The translations under genes were made by a program, and so were the position numbers. A model generated the notes under the pieces. The model saw only the letters and a list, made by a program, of their open reading frames with translations. It was not told where the DNA came from and ran no database searches. Shown here piece by piece: positions 8,606-15,368 of a stretch of 16,068 nt of DNA (position 1 is its first letter; each line of letters begins with the position of its first letter). This stretch comes from Desulfobacterales bacterium (GTDB taxonomy: Bacteria; Desulfobacterota; Desulfobacteria; Desulfobacterales; UBA5852): contig JASJBQ010000103.1 of assembly GCA_030066455.1 (NCBI GenBank), positions 1 through 16,068 of the forward strand. The letters run 5' to 3'.

Positions 8606-8640
8606 CGCCCCGGCCGCGGGAAAACCGGCCGGGGCGTTTT
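8606..8640 (+). terminator. intrinsic terminator after the MlaA-like gene
   Basis: Perfect 11-bp GC-rich arms CGCCCCGGCCG (8606-8616) and CGGCCGGGGCG (8626-8636) around a nine-base loop, followed directly by TTTT. It begins 28 bases past the mlaA stop and should end the DUF1523-hydrolase-MlaA transcript. Confidence 0.88.
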
Positions 8641-8756
8641 ATGTCGTCAACCACCCTGCCCTCCTTATACGTCCTTGTCACACCGGCGCTAGACTCCCTG
8701 ACGCATGACCTGCTCCCTTGACCGGGCCCCCCCGGGAGAAGGCGTGGGCCATCATT

Positions 8757-9060
8757 TGCGCGCGGCCCCGTTTACTGATCGGTGTCTAGATCACCAACGC
8801 GCTCACGGCGCCCCTTATCTATCCCATCAATTACTGGGTGGGATCGAAACTGGCCGGATTCTCCGGCAAAACCGCATGGCCGTCGGAATTCACATTCACC
8901 GAATTCATGCCGCTGCTCAGACAATCCAACCAGATCCTTTTGGATATGGTCGTCGGGGGGAGTGTTCCGGGTCTCCCCCTGGCGCTTGCCGGCTATGTGG
9001 CCACCCTTCGGTTGGTGCGCGCATACCGCCGCAAGCACCCGCCCCGAACCTTGAATGAAC
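8757..9060 (+). pseudogene. DUF2062 family remnant with in-frame TAG
   Basis: Reading in the frame of 8790 gives RPRLLIGV, a TAG stop (8787-8789), then ITNALTAPLIYPINYWVG and later VVGGSVPGLPLALAGYVATLRLVRAYRR. This matches the C-terminal half of DUF2062 membrane proteins, where the family usually reads GTWITNPLTAPPIYY; the stop sits exactly where Trp (TGG) is expected. The N-terminal half of the family is not visible upstream, and another in-frame stop lies at 8706. I see no start codon with a ribosome site that would rescue it. So this is most likely a truncated, decaying gene, not a short functional one. The 3' limit is approximate. Confidence 0.6.
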
Positions 9061-9094
9061 CGCAAACCTGGCGCGGGACACGCCGCGCCGACCG

Positions 9095-9922
9095 TCAGCG
9101 CAGCACCGCCACGCCAAGCATTTGGCGGGCCTCCTCCGGTGTGGCCACGGCCCCGCCCATGGCTCTGACGAGGCCGACGACCTGCGCGACCAGTTCGGCA
9201 TTCGTGCAGGCCGCCTGGCCGGGGGCGTACCAGACACTGTCCTCGAATCCCACGCGCACGGCGCTGGCCCCCATACCGATGGCGGCCGCCAGAAGCGAAA
9301 GATCCGGCATGCCATCGTGCACCACGCTCCAGCGCATGCCCTCCGGCAAGAGGGAGGTAATGAACAGAATGCTTCGAGGATCGGCGGGCAGCGCCCAATG
9401 GGCCCCCAGGGGCAGGTTGGCGTAGCAGGGTCGTTTAAGCACGCCCTCAGCCATCAACTGGCGGGCCGCGGCCAGCATGCCCGACTCGAATAGCTCCAGT
9501 TCGGGCACCACCCGCGCGTCCGCCATGCGCCGGGCCCAGTAACGGATGTCCGGCATGCGGTTGATGTAGACATCCTCGCCGAAATTAACCGACCCCATGT
9601 TGAGCGAGGCCACCTCCACCCGCGGATCGTTCAGGGCCACGCAGCGCTCCTCCAGGCTCAGCGTGCTGAGACCCCCGGTGGAGCCCTGGATGATGATATC
9701 GCTGGAAGCGCGAATGCGGTCCAGGGTGCCGGAAAAGACGGCCGGATCGCCGGTCTGCTCGCCCGCCTCGTCCCGCACGTGCAGATGCACCATGGCGGCG
9801 CCGGCCCGGGCGCAGGCCACAACTTCCGCCGCCACCTCTTCAGGGGCCAGCGGGTTGACGCTCGGCGGGGCGATATCAGCACCAACGGGCGCCACGGCAA
9901 CGATGATCTTCTCCTGCATCAT
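9095..9922 (-). CDS. beta-keto acid cleavage enzyme (BKACE, DUF849)
   Basis: 275 residues. The start is the first of two adjacent ATGs (MMQEK), chosen because AAAGGA (9931-9936) precedes it by nine bases; a longer frame to 9976 exists. Family knowledge: BKACEs are Zn enzymes that condense a beta-keto acid with acetyl-CoA to give acetoacetate and a CoA ester. Seen here: HLHVRDE with Zn ligands His46 and His48, STGG (81-84), SLNMGSVNFGEDVYIN, PELELFESGM, and RVGFED with Arg223, Glu227 and Asp228 matching the Arg226/Glu230/Asp231 set of the lysine-fermentation enzyme Kce. At the position of Kce Glu14 this protein has Asp16, which could alter substrate choice. No lysine-fermentation or carnitine genes are in view, so the substrate is open. 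Its stop faces the DUF2062 remnant. Confidence 0.9.
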   Translation of the reverse strand: MMQEKIIVAVAPVGADIAPPSVNPLAPEEVAAEVVACARAGAAMVHLHVRDEAGEQTGDPAVFSGTLDRIRASSDIIIQGSTGGLSTLSLEERCVALNDPRVEVASLNMGSVNFGEDVYINRMPDIRYWARRMADARVVPELELFESGMLAAARQLMAEGVLKRPCYANLPLGAHWALPADPRSILFITSLLPEGMRWSVVHDGMPDLSLLAAAIGMGASAVRVGFEDSVWYAPGQAACTNAELVAQVVGLVRAMGGAVATPEEARQMLGVAVLR

Positions 9923-10025
9923 TCGATTGATTCCTTTTAAATTGAAATGGGTTTCCTCCCGCAGAGCGGAAGACATCAGGTTGCCCCTTCGAGGAGGCTA
10001 TCAATTTATGGGGTTTCTGTTTTTT

Positions 10026-10098
10026 CCCTTTGTCCCGCGCCGAGCATCAGCGGGATGGCCGGTAAACGGCGCGCGGACTGTTTGAGCGAAGCGAGTTT
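10026..10098 (+). repeat. 73-nt dispersed repeat, copy 1
   Basis: The first 23 bases (10026-10048, beginning CCCTTTGTCCCGCGCC) are identical to 11450-11472. The last 21 (10078-10098, CTGTTTGAGCGAAGCGA...) match 11502-11522 at 17 positions. The 29-base middle differs in sequence but keeps the same length. CGCGCC near the left can pair with GGCGCG near 10069, so a hairpin forms in this copy. It lies upstream of the BKACE gene start. Confidence 0.75.
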
Positions 10099-10120
10099 CC
10101 GCGCGCAACGATCTTGGCAA

Positions 10121-10257
10121 CCGTTCGTTGAAGCAAGCATCATGCTGCTGTGCAAGGCGTCCAGTGAAGAGAGGCGCGCAGCAATCGACAGATTGTGAGC
10201 ACCCGAGCGAACTGGACAACGCCGCATGGTGGCATTAGGCGCCGCTTCAACGAATGG
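10121..10257. repeat. long imperfect palindrome, fourth member of the tandem-GA family (weaker)
   Basis: Outer arms CCGTTCGTTGAAGC (10121-10134) and GCTTCAACGAATGG (10244-10257) pair at 13 of 14 positions. Inner arms GTCCAGT (10159-10165) and ACTGGAC (10211-10217) pair fully. A central hairpin CAATC (10182-10186) / GATTG (10191-10195) is flanked by CAG on the left and TGAGCA on the right, the same right-hand loop as in the copies at 11694-11994. The left loop has CA instead of GA, so membership is less sure. It fills most of the gap between the 73-nt repeat and the epimerase; 10258-10391 shows nothing I can name. Confidence 0.55.
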
Positions 10258-10391
10258 CTGGACGACGCGCAGGATATGCGGGACGCGGGCGGTTTCTTTT
10301 GGTTAGAATGCTATATTTTGGACATTCAGACCTTTTCGCTAAAGACGAAGAATGGCTTCCGTTCCGATGCCTTTGCAGGATGAAAGCAGAC

Positions 10392-11324
10392 TTACAACAC
10401 CGTTTCCATCCATTCTGCATATCTCCGAATCCCCGTCTCCACGTCATACTGGGGTTCGTAGCCCAGATCCTCCCGGGCCCGGGTGATGTCCAGTGCCTCG
10501 CAGCGCTGCATGAGCATGCCTTCCCCCAGTTCCACCGTCACGTCGAAACGCGAATACTGCTGCGCCAGTTGGGCCACCCGGCCGACGCTCGTGGCAACGC
10601 CCGTGGCAATATTGTAGACGTCGTGCGGCGGTTTGTCGGCAGCATAAATCATCGCCGTTCCCCGGCCGGCGTCTTCGATGTAGACGAAGTCCAGTTTCTG
10701 GTCCGCGCCCTTGTCCATCTGCAACCCCTCCAGCCCCTCCAGGGCGCCGAAGGCCAGGCGGTAGAGCCGAATGAACCGCGAGGGCAGCTTGCCCGGCCCG
10801 AAGCAGAAATAGATCCGGCCGATGCGGAAGTCGAATCCAAAGGTGGCCGCGTATTGCTGCCCCAGGAATTCGCACGAGGCCTTGGTGGCGCTGTAGAGGT
10901 CGGACGGGTTGACGGGGTAGGTGCGCTCCACCGCGTAGCCCGATGCCGCGCCGTAGACCGCGCCGGTACTGGTATAGACCACCTTGGGGATCTTGAACTG
11001 ACGGGCGATCTCAAGAATGTTCTGGGTTCCGCCGATGTTGAGCTGGACGTTGCCGCAGGGGTTTTCCAAAACGAGTTCCCCCATGATGCCCACGGTGTGG
11101 ATGATCCCGTCGATGCGGTCGTGGTAGCGTCGGAAGATGTCCATCAGGTGCGGGAAGTCCATGACACTGCCCTGTACGAAGGTCAGCCTGTCCTGGATGC
11201 CGCGCAGGCAATCGGGAACCGCCGGGTTCGTGTCCAGAAGGATGACGTCCTCCCCTTCGCGCACCAGATGGCGGGCCGCATACGACCCGATGTGACCATG
11301 CCCGCCTGTAATCAAAACCGCCAT
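10392..11324 (-). CDS. NAD-dependent epimerase/dehydratase (extended SDR)
   Basis: 310 residues. The ATG at 11322-11324 is preceded by a strong AAAAGGAGG ribosome site (complement of 11331-11339). The Rossmann loop GGHGHIG is at 7-13, followed by VILLDTNP; the catalytic group is TSTGAVYG with YSATK (Tyr144, Lys148), as in sugar-nucleotide epimerases and related extended SDRs. VYNIATGVATSVGRVAQLAQQYS and the closing GYEPQYDVETGIRRYAEWM are typical family C-terminal elements. Substrate is not determinable; NDP-sugars are usual, but environmental anaerobes also use such enzymes on other hydroxy-compounds. The gene stands alone, with 469 bases of repeat-bearing DNA towards BKACE and 670 bases towards the aldo/keto reductase, and is bracketed by the two 73-nt repeats. 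Confidence 0.87.
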   Translation of the reverse strand: MAVLITGGHGHIGSYAARHLVREGEDVILLDTNPAVPDCLRGIQDRLTFVQGSVMDFPHLMDIFRRYHDRIDGIIHTVGIMGELVLENPCGNVQLNIGGTQNILEIARQFKIPKVVYTSTGAVYGAASGYAVERTYPVNPSDLYSATKASCEFLGQQYAATFGFDFRIGRIYFCFGPGKLPSRFIRLYRLAFGALEGLEGLQMDKGADQKLDFVYIEDAGRGTAMIYAADKPPHDVYNIATGVATSVGRVAQLAQQYSRFDVTVELGEGMLMQRCEALDITRAREDLGYEPQYDVETGIRRYAEWMETVL

Positions 11325-11345
11325 GGGTGACCTCCTTTTCGCTAA

Positions 11346-11368
11346 CGCCCCTTTTCACAATTGGGGCG
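11346..11368. other. short hairpin upstream of the epimerase ribosome site
   Basis: CGCCCC (11346-11351) pairs with GGGGCG (11363-11368) over an 11-base loop. On the epimerase strand it sits about seven bases before the Shine-Dalgarno, so it could be a leader hairpin. Only 6 bp, so chance is possible. Confidence 0.3.
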
Positions 11369-11449
11369 CAGTGAAGCTCCCCCGCAAATCAGGATGCATC
11401 GGGTGTCCCTCAGGGGGCTTGATCAATCTCTTGGGCTTGCGTTTTTAGA

Positions 11450-11522
11450 CCCTTTGTCCCGCGCCGAGCATCGGCACGTCGGACGGAATCAGCGCGGGGA
11501 CCTGTCTGCGCGAAGCGAACTT
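11450..11522 (+). repeat. 73-nt dispersed repeat, copy 2
   Basis: Same length and orientation as the copy at 10026-10098, with an identical 23-base left end and a 17/21 matching right end (GCGAAGCGA shared). In this copy CCCGCGC (11458-11464) can pair with GCGCGGG near 11492, so the hairpin is kept although the middle sequence has changed. The following stretch to 11693 is AT-richer than the surroundings, has no credible gene, and holds nothing I recognise. Confidence 0.75.
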
Positions 11523-11693
11523 CGACACTTCATTGCTGCCGTAATCAATATCTGAATATTAACCCATTACAGATACTAAAATGCCGACCCGAAAACCATT
11601 AGAATCGTCGATACACCTAAAAATCTGAACAGCGCTAATCGATCCCAGAAGGCATACGCAAAAGCGGGTCACGCCTTACAAAAAGACACCTCG

Positions 11694-11837
11694 AAACCCG
11701 GGGCGGAAGGCCCGGATTGGACCCTAAAGCAGGGCGGCGCGCCATGCGAAAGCGGAGCATACACATCGTATGTGAGCATTTCTCATGGTTCGCCACCACA
11801 GCCCCCGGATTCAAGGCGGGTCTTCCCCCCGGGGTTC
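11694..11837. repeat. 144-nt palindromic element, tandem copy 1
   Basis: Outer arms 11694-11709 (AAACCCGGGGCGGAAG) and 11822-11837 pair at 13 of 16 positions. Inside are a GGCG..CCATG / CATGGTTCGCC helix, GAAA / TTTC, then a loop GCG-GA-G opposite T-GA-GCA, closed by CATAC / GTATG. An 83-base stretch (11743-11825) matches 11900-11982 with three differences. No coding potential is evident. Confidence 0.85.
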
Positions 11838-11850
11838 AAGCCGGACTCTC

Positions 11851-11994
11851 AAAACCCATGAAGAAGGCCTGAATTGGATCCGAGGGCAAGGCGGCGAACC
11901 ATGCGAAAGCGGAGCATACACGTCGTATGTGAGCATTTCTCATGGTTCGCCAACACAGCCCCCGGGTTCAAGGCGGGTCTTCTTCATGGGTTTT
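11851..11994. repeat. 144-nt palindromic element, tandem copy 2
   Basis: Outer arms AAAACCCATGAAGAAG (11851-11866) and CTTCTTCATGGGTTTT (11979-11994) pair perfectly over 16 bases, although their sequence differs from copy 1. The next helix GGCGAACCATG (11892-11902) / CATGGTTCGCC (11941-11951) is also perfect. The centre repeats the GAAA-GCG-GA-G-CATAC / GTATG-T-GA-GCA-TTTC arrangement. The element abuts the aldo/keto reductase stop at 11995, and on that gene's strand the hairpin ends in TTTT, so it may also act as its terminator. Confidence 0.88.
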
Positions 11995-12993
11995 TCAGAT
12001 GCCTTTGGATTTCATCCAATCGGCCGTATTAAAAAAGCTGGTCACATAGCGCCCCGGCGGCACCAGCGCATCGAAAAACGCCTTGTCGTCCGCATCCAGC
12101 GCCACTTCAATGCCGGGCAGCAGGTCGTTTAGCTGATCGACGTTGCGCGGACCGATGATCGAACCGGTGATCCCGGGCTGGTGCAGCACCCAGGCCACAG
12201 CCAGTTGGCTCGGCGGGCAGCCCTTGGCCCGGGCCCGTTCGACCATCTTCCGGCCGACGGCAATCCCCGCCGGGGTGATCCGCTCGCGGAAGACGCTGCG
12301 CAGGCTGCCCCGGCTGCCTTCGGGCAGTTTCTCGGCGTCGGTGTATTTTCCCGTCAGCACCCCCTGGGCCAGGGGGGACCAGGAGATGATCCCGAGGTCG
12401 TAGTGCCGACACATGGGCACGATTTCGTTTTCGATCCTGCGGTCGAGCAGGTTGTAAGGCGGCTGCTCGCAGACGAATTGGGGATAGCCGTAGCGTTTGG
12501 CCAGGTGCAGCCCCTCCACCGTACGCCAGGCCGGGTGGGTCGAGCAGGCGATGTAGCGGATTTTGCCCTGCTGGCGCAGGTCGGCCAGTGCGGCCAGCGA
12601 TTCTTCCTGGGGCACGTCGAAATCGGTGCGGTGCAGGAAATAGATATCGATGTAATCGGTTCGAAGCTGCTTCAAGCTCTTTTCACAGCCTTCGACAATG
12701 TGGTGGCGCGTGTTGCCCTGGTCGTTGGGGCCCTGTCCGGTGCGGTTGAACACTTTGCTGGTCAAAAGGACGTGGTGACGCCGCCCGCTGCGTTCCAGGG
12801 CTTGGCCCAGGATCCTTTCGGCCTCGCCTTTGTTATAAATGTCGGCGCAGTCAATCAGATTGATGCCGGCGTCCAGGGCCGCGTCGACAAGGGCGAAGGC
12901 ATCCTCCTTCTCGGTCGGTTTGCCGAAGTTCATCGTCCCCAATACGAGAGGCGAAACCTTAAGGCCGGAACGTCCCAGTCGTCGATATTCCAT
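11995..12993 (-). CDS. aldo/keto reductase
   Basis: 332 residues. I choose the ATG at 12991-12993 (MEYRRLG) because AAGGAGG (complement of 13004-13010) lies ten bases upstream; an in-frame start at 13032 adds 13 residues and lacks this support. The AKR tetrad is in place: Asp48 and Tyr53 (IDCADIY), Lys80 (LLTSK) and His121 (YFLHR). Further family blocks are LGRSGLKVSPLVLGTMNFG, SWSPLAQGVLTGKY and GSIIGPRNVDQLND, which together resemble the YhdN/Kv-beta-like group of NADPH-dependent carbonyl reductases. The physiological substrate cannot be read. The gene is divergent from the GntR regulator over 498 bases, and its 3' end runs straight into the 144-nt palindrome. Confidence 0.92.
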   Translation of the reverse strand: MEYRRLGRSGLKVSPLVLGTMNFGKPTEKEDAFALVDAALDAGINLIDCADIYNKGEAERILGQALERSGRRHHVLLTSKVFNRTGQGPNDQGNTRHHIVEGCEKSLKQLRTDYIDIYFLHRTDFDVPQEESLAALADLRQQGKIRYIACSTHPAWRTVEGLHLAKRYGYPQFVCEQPPYNLLDRRIENEIVPMCRHYDLGIISWSPLAQGVLTGKYTDAEKLPEGSRGSLRSVFRERITPAGIAVGRKMVERARAKGCPPSQLAVAWVLHQPGITGSIIGPRNVDQLNDLLPGIEVALDADDKAFFDALVPPGRYVTSFFNTADWMKSKGI

Positions 12994-13336
12994 CGCTTTT
13001 TTGCCTCCTTGGTTGCATTGACTTCCATCCAAAGGCGCGGCTCCCCCGCGGTGATCCGGGATCGGTTGATCCGGACCGCCTACAGCACGCCTTTTGGCAG
13101 GTCCAACAGCCCGAGGGAAAATCAGACCGTCCCGTACAGCCGCCCCGGCGCTCCGGTTGAAATGGCTGCGGCGATCATGGGCAGCATTTAGACAGGTAGA
13201 ATATCATTGCACGCACCACGTTTTCGATGACATGAATTTCGAGGCCGTGTCAATGCTCGCCTTAAATATTGGAATCTTCCCATTAAGCCTGAGTCCCATG
13301 GGGGCTTGTCACAGGCGGTACATAATTCATATATAT

Positions 13337-13350
13337 CTGTATTTTATACG
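13337..13350. promoter_or_regulatory. upstream operator candidate
   Basis: GTAT-TTT-ATAC (13339-13349) is a perfect small palindrome inside CTGTATTTTATACG, upstream of the GntR-gene promoter. FCD-type GntR regulators often bind GTAT..ATAC-like palindromes. The rest of the gap from 12994 to 13330 shows nothing I can name beyond the reductase ribosome site. Confidence 0.35.
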
Positions 13351-13373
13351 ATTTATCAGGGTTAAATTTCATC

Positions 13374-13402
13374 TTGACATACGGTGGTGGTTTCTTTATT
13401 GT
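13374..13402 (+). promoter_or_regulatory. sigma70-type promoter of the GntR regulator gene
   Basis: A consensus TTGACA (13374-13379) and TATTGT (13397-13402) are separated by 17 bases in an AT-rich stretch, about 90 bases before the chosen start codon. Confidence 0.65.
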
Positions 13403-13403
13403 T

Positions 13404-13437
13404 TTTTGAATTCAAAATACAGTATTCATTTCTGTAT
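13404..13437. promoter_or_regulatory. palindromic operator candidates at the GntR-gene transcription start
   Basis: TTTTGAATTCAAAA (13404-13417) is a perfect 14-base palindrome just past the -10 box. Overlapping it, ATAC-A-GTAT (13417-13425) and the pair ATACAG (13417-13422) / CTGTAT (13432-13437) form a second dyad. The position over the expected transcription start suits autorepression by the encoded regulator, which is inferred. Confidence 0.5.
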
Positions 13438-13491
13438 CTTGTGTCGTCTTTCCATCACCGTGCAACGTCAATCAACAAGGATGAGCACGTC

Positions 13492-14163
13492 ATGCGCAAC
13501 CTGGGAGCGGAACACGCCAACCTCGATCAGAAAGTTCATCAAATCCTGAAGAACATGATCATGGACCGCCAGCTGCTTCCGGGGGAGAAGATTCCCCAGG
13601 AAAAAATCGCCCTGGAACTCGGCGTCAGCCGGACCCCGCTGATTGCGGCCTTGAAATACCTCGAACAGGAAAAGCTGGTGGAATCCAAGCCGCGCCGCGG
13701 GTTCTATGTCCGCCTGTTCTCCAAGGAGGAAATGGTCAGCATCTTCGAGCTGCGTGAGGTTCTGGAGGGACTCACCGCCCGGCGGACCGCCCAGAAGATC
13801 ACCGATGCCGAAATCGAGAAAATGAAGCGATTCTTCACGCAATTCGACCTCGAGCGCGAAATTACGGACTTCAAAGCCTATTCCCGCGAGGACCGGCGCT
13901 TCCATACCTTCGTCACCGAGATCGGGGCCAAGGAATTTTTGAAGAGTATTCTGGAAACCACCAATATCATCAGCTTCAGCTACCAATTGATTACCTCGGA
14001 AGGGCTGGTGCGCGCGCCCAACGAGACCATTCACGAGCATCTGGCGGTGATCGAAGCCATCAGCCGGAGGGATCCAACTTCGGCGGAAAAACTCATGCGC
14101 CGCCATTTCAAGAAGACGATCGCCGCGTTAACCAGGGATAGCAAAGCCGACGAAGCGGCCTGA
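13492..14163 (+). CDS. GntR family regulator, FCD (FadR) subfamily
   Basis: 223 residues from the ATG at 13492, with AAGGA about ten bases upstream. The winged helix-turn-helix covers about residues 11-75: LPGEKIPQEKIALELGVSRTP, then ALKYLEQEKLVESKPRRGFYV. Residues of about 80-215 are an FCD ligand domain, with DRRFH (Asp134, His138), His183 in HEHLAVIEAI and His205 in MRRHF as probable metal-binding positions. FCD regulators usually bind carboxylate effectors. It lies 183 bases upstream of a carboxylate-type TctC gene in the same direction, so control of that transporter, and perhaps of the divergent aldo/keto reductase, is likely. Palindromes at its own promoter suggest autoregulation. Confidence 0.9.
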   Translation: MRNLGAEHANLDQKVHQILKNMIMDRQLLPGEKIPQEKIALELGVSRTPLIAALKYLEQEKLVESKPRRGFYVRLFSKEEMVSIFELREVLEGLTARRTAQKITDAEIEKMKRFFTQFDLEREITDFKAYSREDRRFHTFVTEIGAKEFLKSILETTNIISFSYQLITSEGLVRAPNETIHEHLAVIEAISRRDPTSAEKLMRRHFKKTIAALTRDSKADEAA

Positions 14164-14291
14164 TCAAAATGGATAACCGCTTTACCGGCGCCAGACGACG
14201 AAAGGGGGGATAAACAAGGTTTGCATGCGGCCGGCGCTCCGCCCGGGGCGATGGACCGACGGAACGGCGGGCAGTGCCGTCGCAGCATCAA

Positions 14292-14306
14292 CGATGCAAA
14301 GCATCG
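14292..14306 (+). other. leader hairpin upstream of tctC
   Basis: CGATGC-AAA-GCATCG forms a perfect 6-bp stem with a three-base loop, 24 bases before the GGAGGAGG ribosome site of the binding-protein gene. It may stabilise the message; it has no T-run, so it is not a terminator. Confidence 0.35.
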
Positions 14307-14346
14307 ATCTCAACATCATCAACTTCATACGGAGGAGGAACTGGCA

Positions 14347-15357
14347 ATGAAAAAACTTCTACTTATCGGTATGGTGGTATTGCTGGCCGTCACCGTGGCC
14401 ACCGGCGTCTATGCCGGCAAGGGCTTTCCCAAGCGCAACATCACCGCGGTGGTGGTCTGGGGCGCCGGCGGGGGCACCGACACCTGCAATCGCATCATCC
14501 ATGCCGAAATGTCCAAGTTCCTGGGCACCAACGTCAACGTCATCAACAAGACCGGCGGCGTGGCCGGTTCGGTGGGTATGAGCTATGCTTTCAGCCGGCC
14601 GCATGACGGCTACACCCTCTGCGGTCTGTCCGAATCCAACGTCACCGCCGGCGTGCAGGGCGGATGGGACAAGAAGTTCAACGTCTGGGACACCTTCATC
14701 GTCGGCGGCTCGCCGGACATCATTTCGGTCACGCCGAACACGCCCTACAAAACCCTCAAGGATTTGATCGAAGCCGCCAAAAAGAGCCCCAAGAGCATCA
14801 AGGCCGCCGCCAGCGGCGCGGGCTCGATCCACCACCTGAACCTGCTGGCCGTTGAAAAAGGCTCGGGGGCCAAGTTCAATTTCATTCCCTACAAGGGTTC
14901 CGCCCCCAGCCAGAATGCCGCCATGACCGGTGAAGTCCAGGTCGTGGTCACCTCCCTGGCCGAGCAGCAGCAGCTGTTGCGCGGCGGCAAGCTGCGCGCC
15001 CTGGGCATGCTGATCCCGGATTCCTTCACGGTTGAAGGTCTGGGCGAAATCCCCAGCGCTTTCGACGCCTATCCGGGACTCTCGGAATACCTGCCCATTT
15101 CCCAGGCCATCGGTTTCGCCGTTCCGGCCGACGCACCGGAAGAAGCCAAGGCCGTTCTGCGCGATGCTTTCGCCAAGGCCATGGCGACCGACAAGGTCAA
15201 GACCTGGGCCAAGGAAAACTACTACCTGCTCTCGGGCAAATCCGGGGCGGAAGCCAACGCCGTTTTCTCGGCGCTGGAATCCAACTTTGCCTGGACCCTG
15301 TGGGAACTCGGCGCGGCCACCGTCGAGCCCTCTAAACTGGGTATACCCAAACCCTAA
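14347..15357 (+). CDS. TctC-type substrate-binding protein of a tripartite tricarboxylate transporter
   Basis: 336 residues. The ATG at 14347 follows a very strong GGAGGAGG site (14331-14338) and starts a clear signal peptide (MKKLLLIGMVVLLAV to VYA, about 23 residues). Family blocks: ITAVVVWGAGGGTDTCNR (the usual PF..GGGTD.. loop), NVINKTGGVAGSVG, SRPHDGYTL, then FNFIPYKGSAPSQNAAMTGEVQ. Such periplasmic proteins capture carboxylates and deliver them to the TctA/TctB membrane pair, driven by ion gradients. The exact ligand is unknown: tricarboxylates, terephthalate-like aromatics and other acids are all known in the family. It is followed by TctB after 288 bases holding a long hairpin, and preceded by an FCD regulator. 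Confidence 0.92.
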   Translation: MKKLLLIGMVVLLAVTVATGVYAGKGFPKRNITAVVVWGAGGGTDTCNRIIHAEMSKFLGTNVNVINKTGGVAGSVGMSYAFSRPHDGYTLCGLSESNVTAGVQGGWDKKFNVWDTFIVGGSPDIISVTPNTPYKTLKDLIEAAKKSPKSIKAAASGAGSIHHLNLLAVEKGSGAKFNFIPYKGSAPSQNAAMTGEVQVVVTSLAEQQQLLRGGKLRALGMLIPDSFTVEGLGEIPSAFDAYPGLSEYLPISQAIGFAVPADAPEEAKAVLRDAFAKAMATDKVKTWAKENYYLLSGKSGAEANAVFSALESNFAWTLWELGAATVEPSKLGIPKP

Positions 15358-15368
15358 CCGTGCCCATC

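Noticed and set aside
8787..8789. TAG read as pyrrolysine in the DUF2062 remnant
   Set aside because: The position is a conserved Trp, the N-terminal half is missing, and no pyrrolysine machinery is in view; decay is simpler.
11694..11994. CRISPR array or insertion-sequence ends
   Set aside because: Only two long palindromic copies without regular spacers, and no transposase or target duplication seen.
13287..13317. GCCTG / CAGGC hairpin as a riboswitch or RNA gene
   Set aside because: Only a 5-bp closing stem with several alternative pairings; no recognisable RNA family features.
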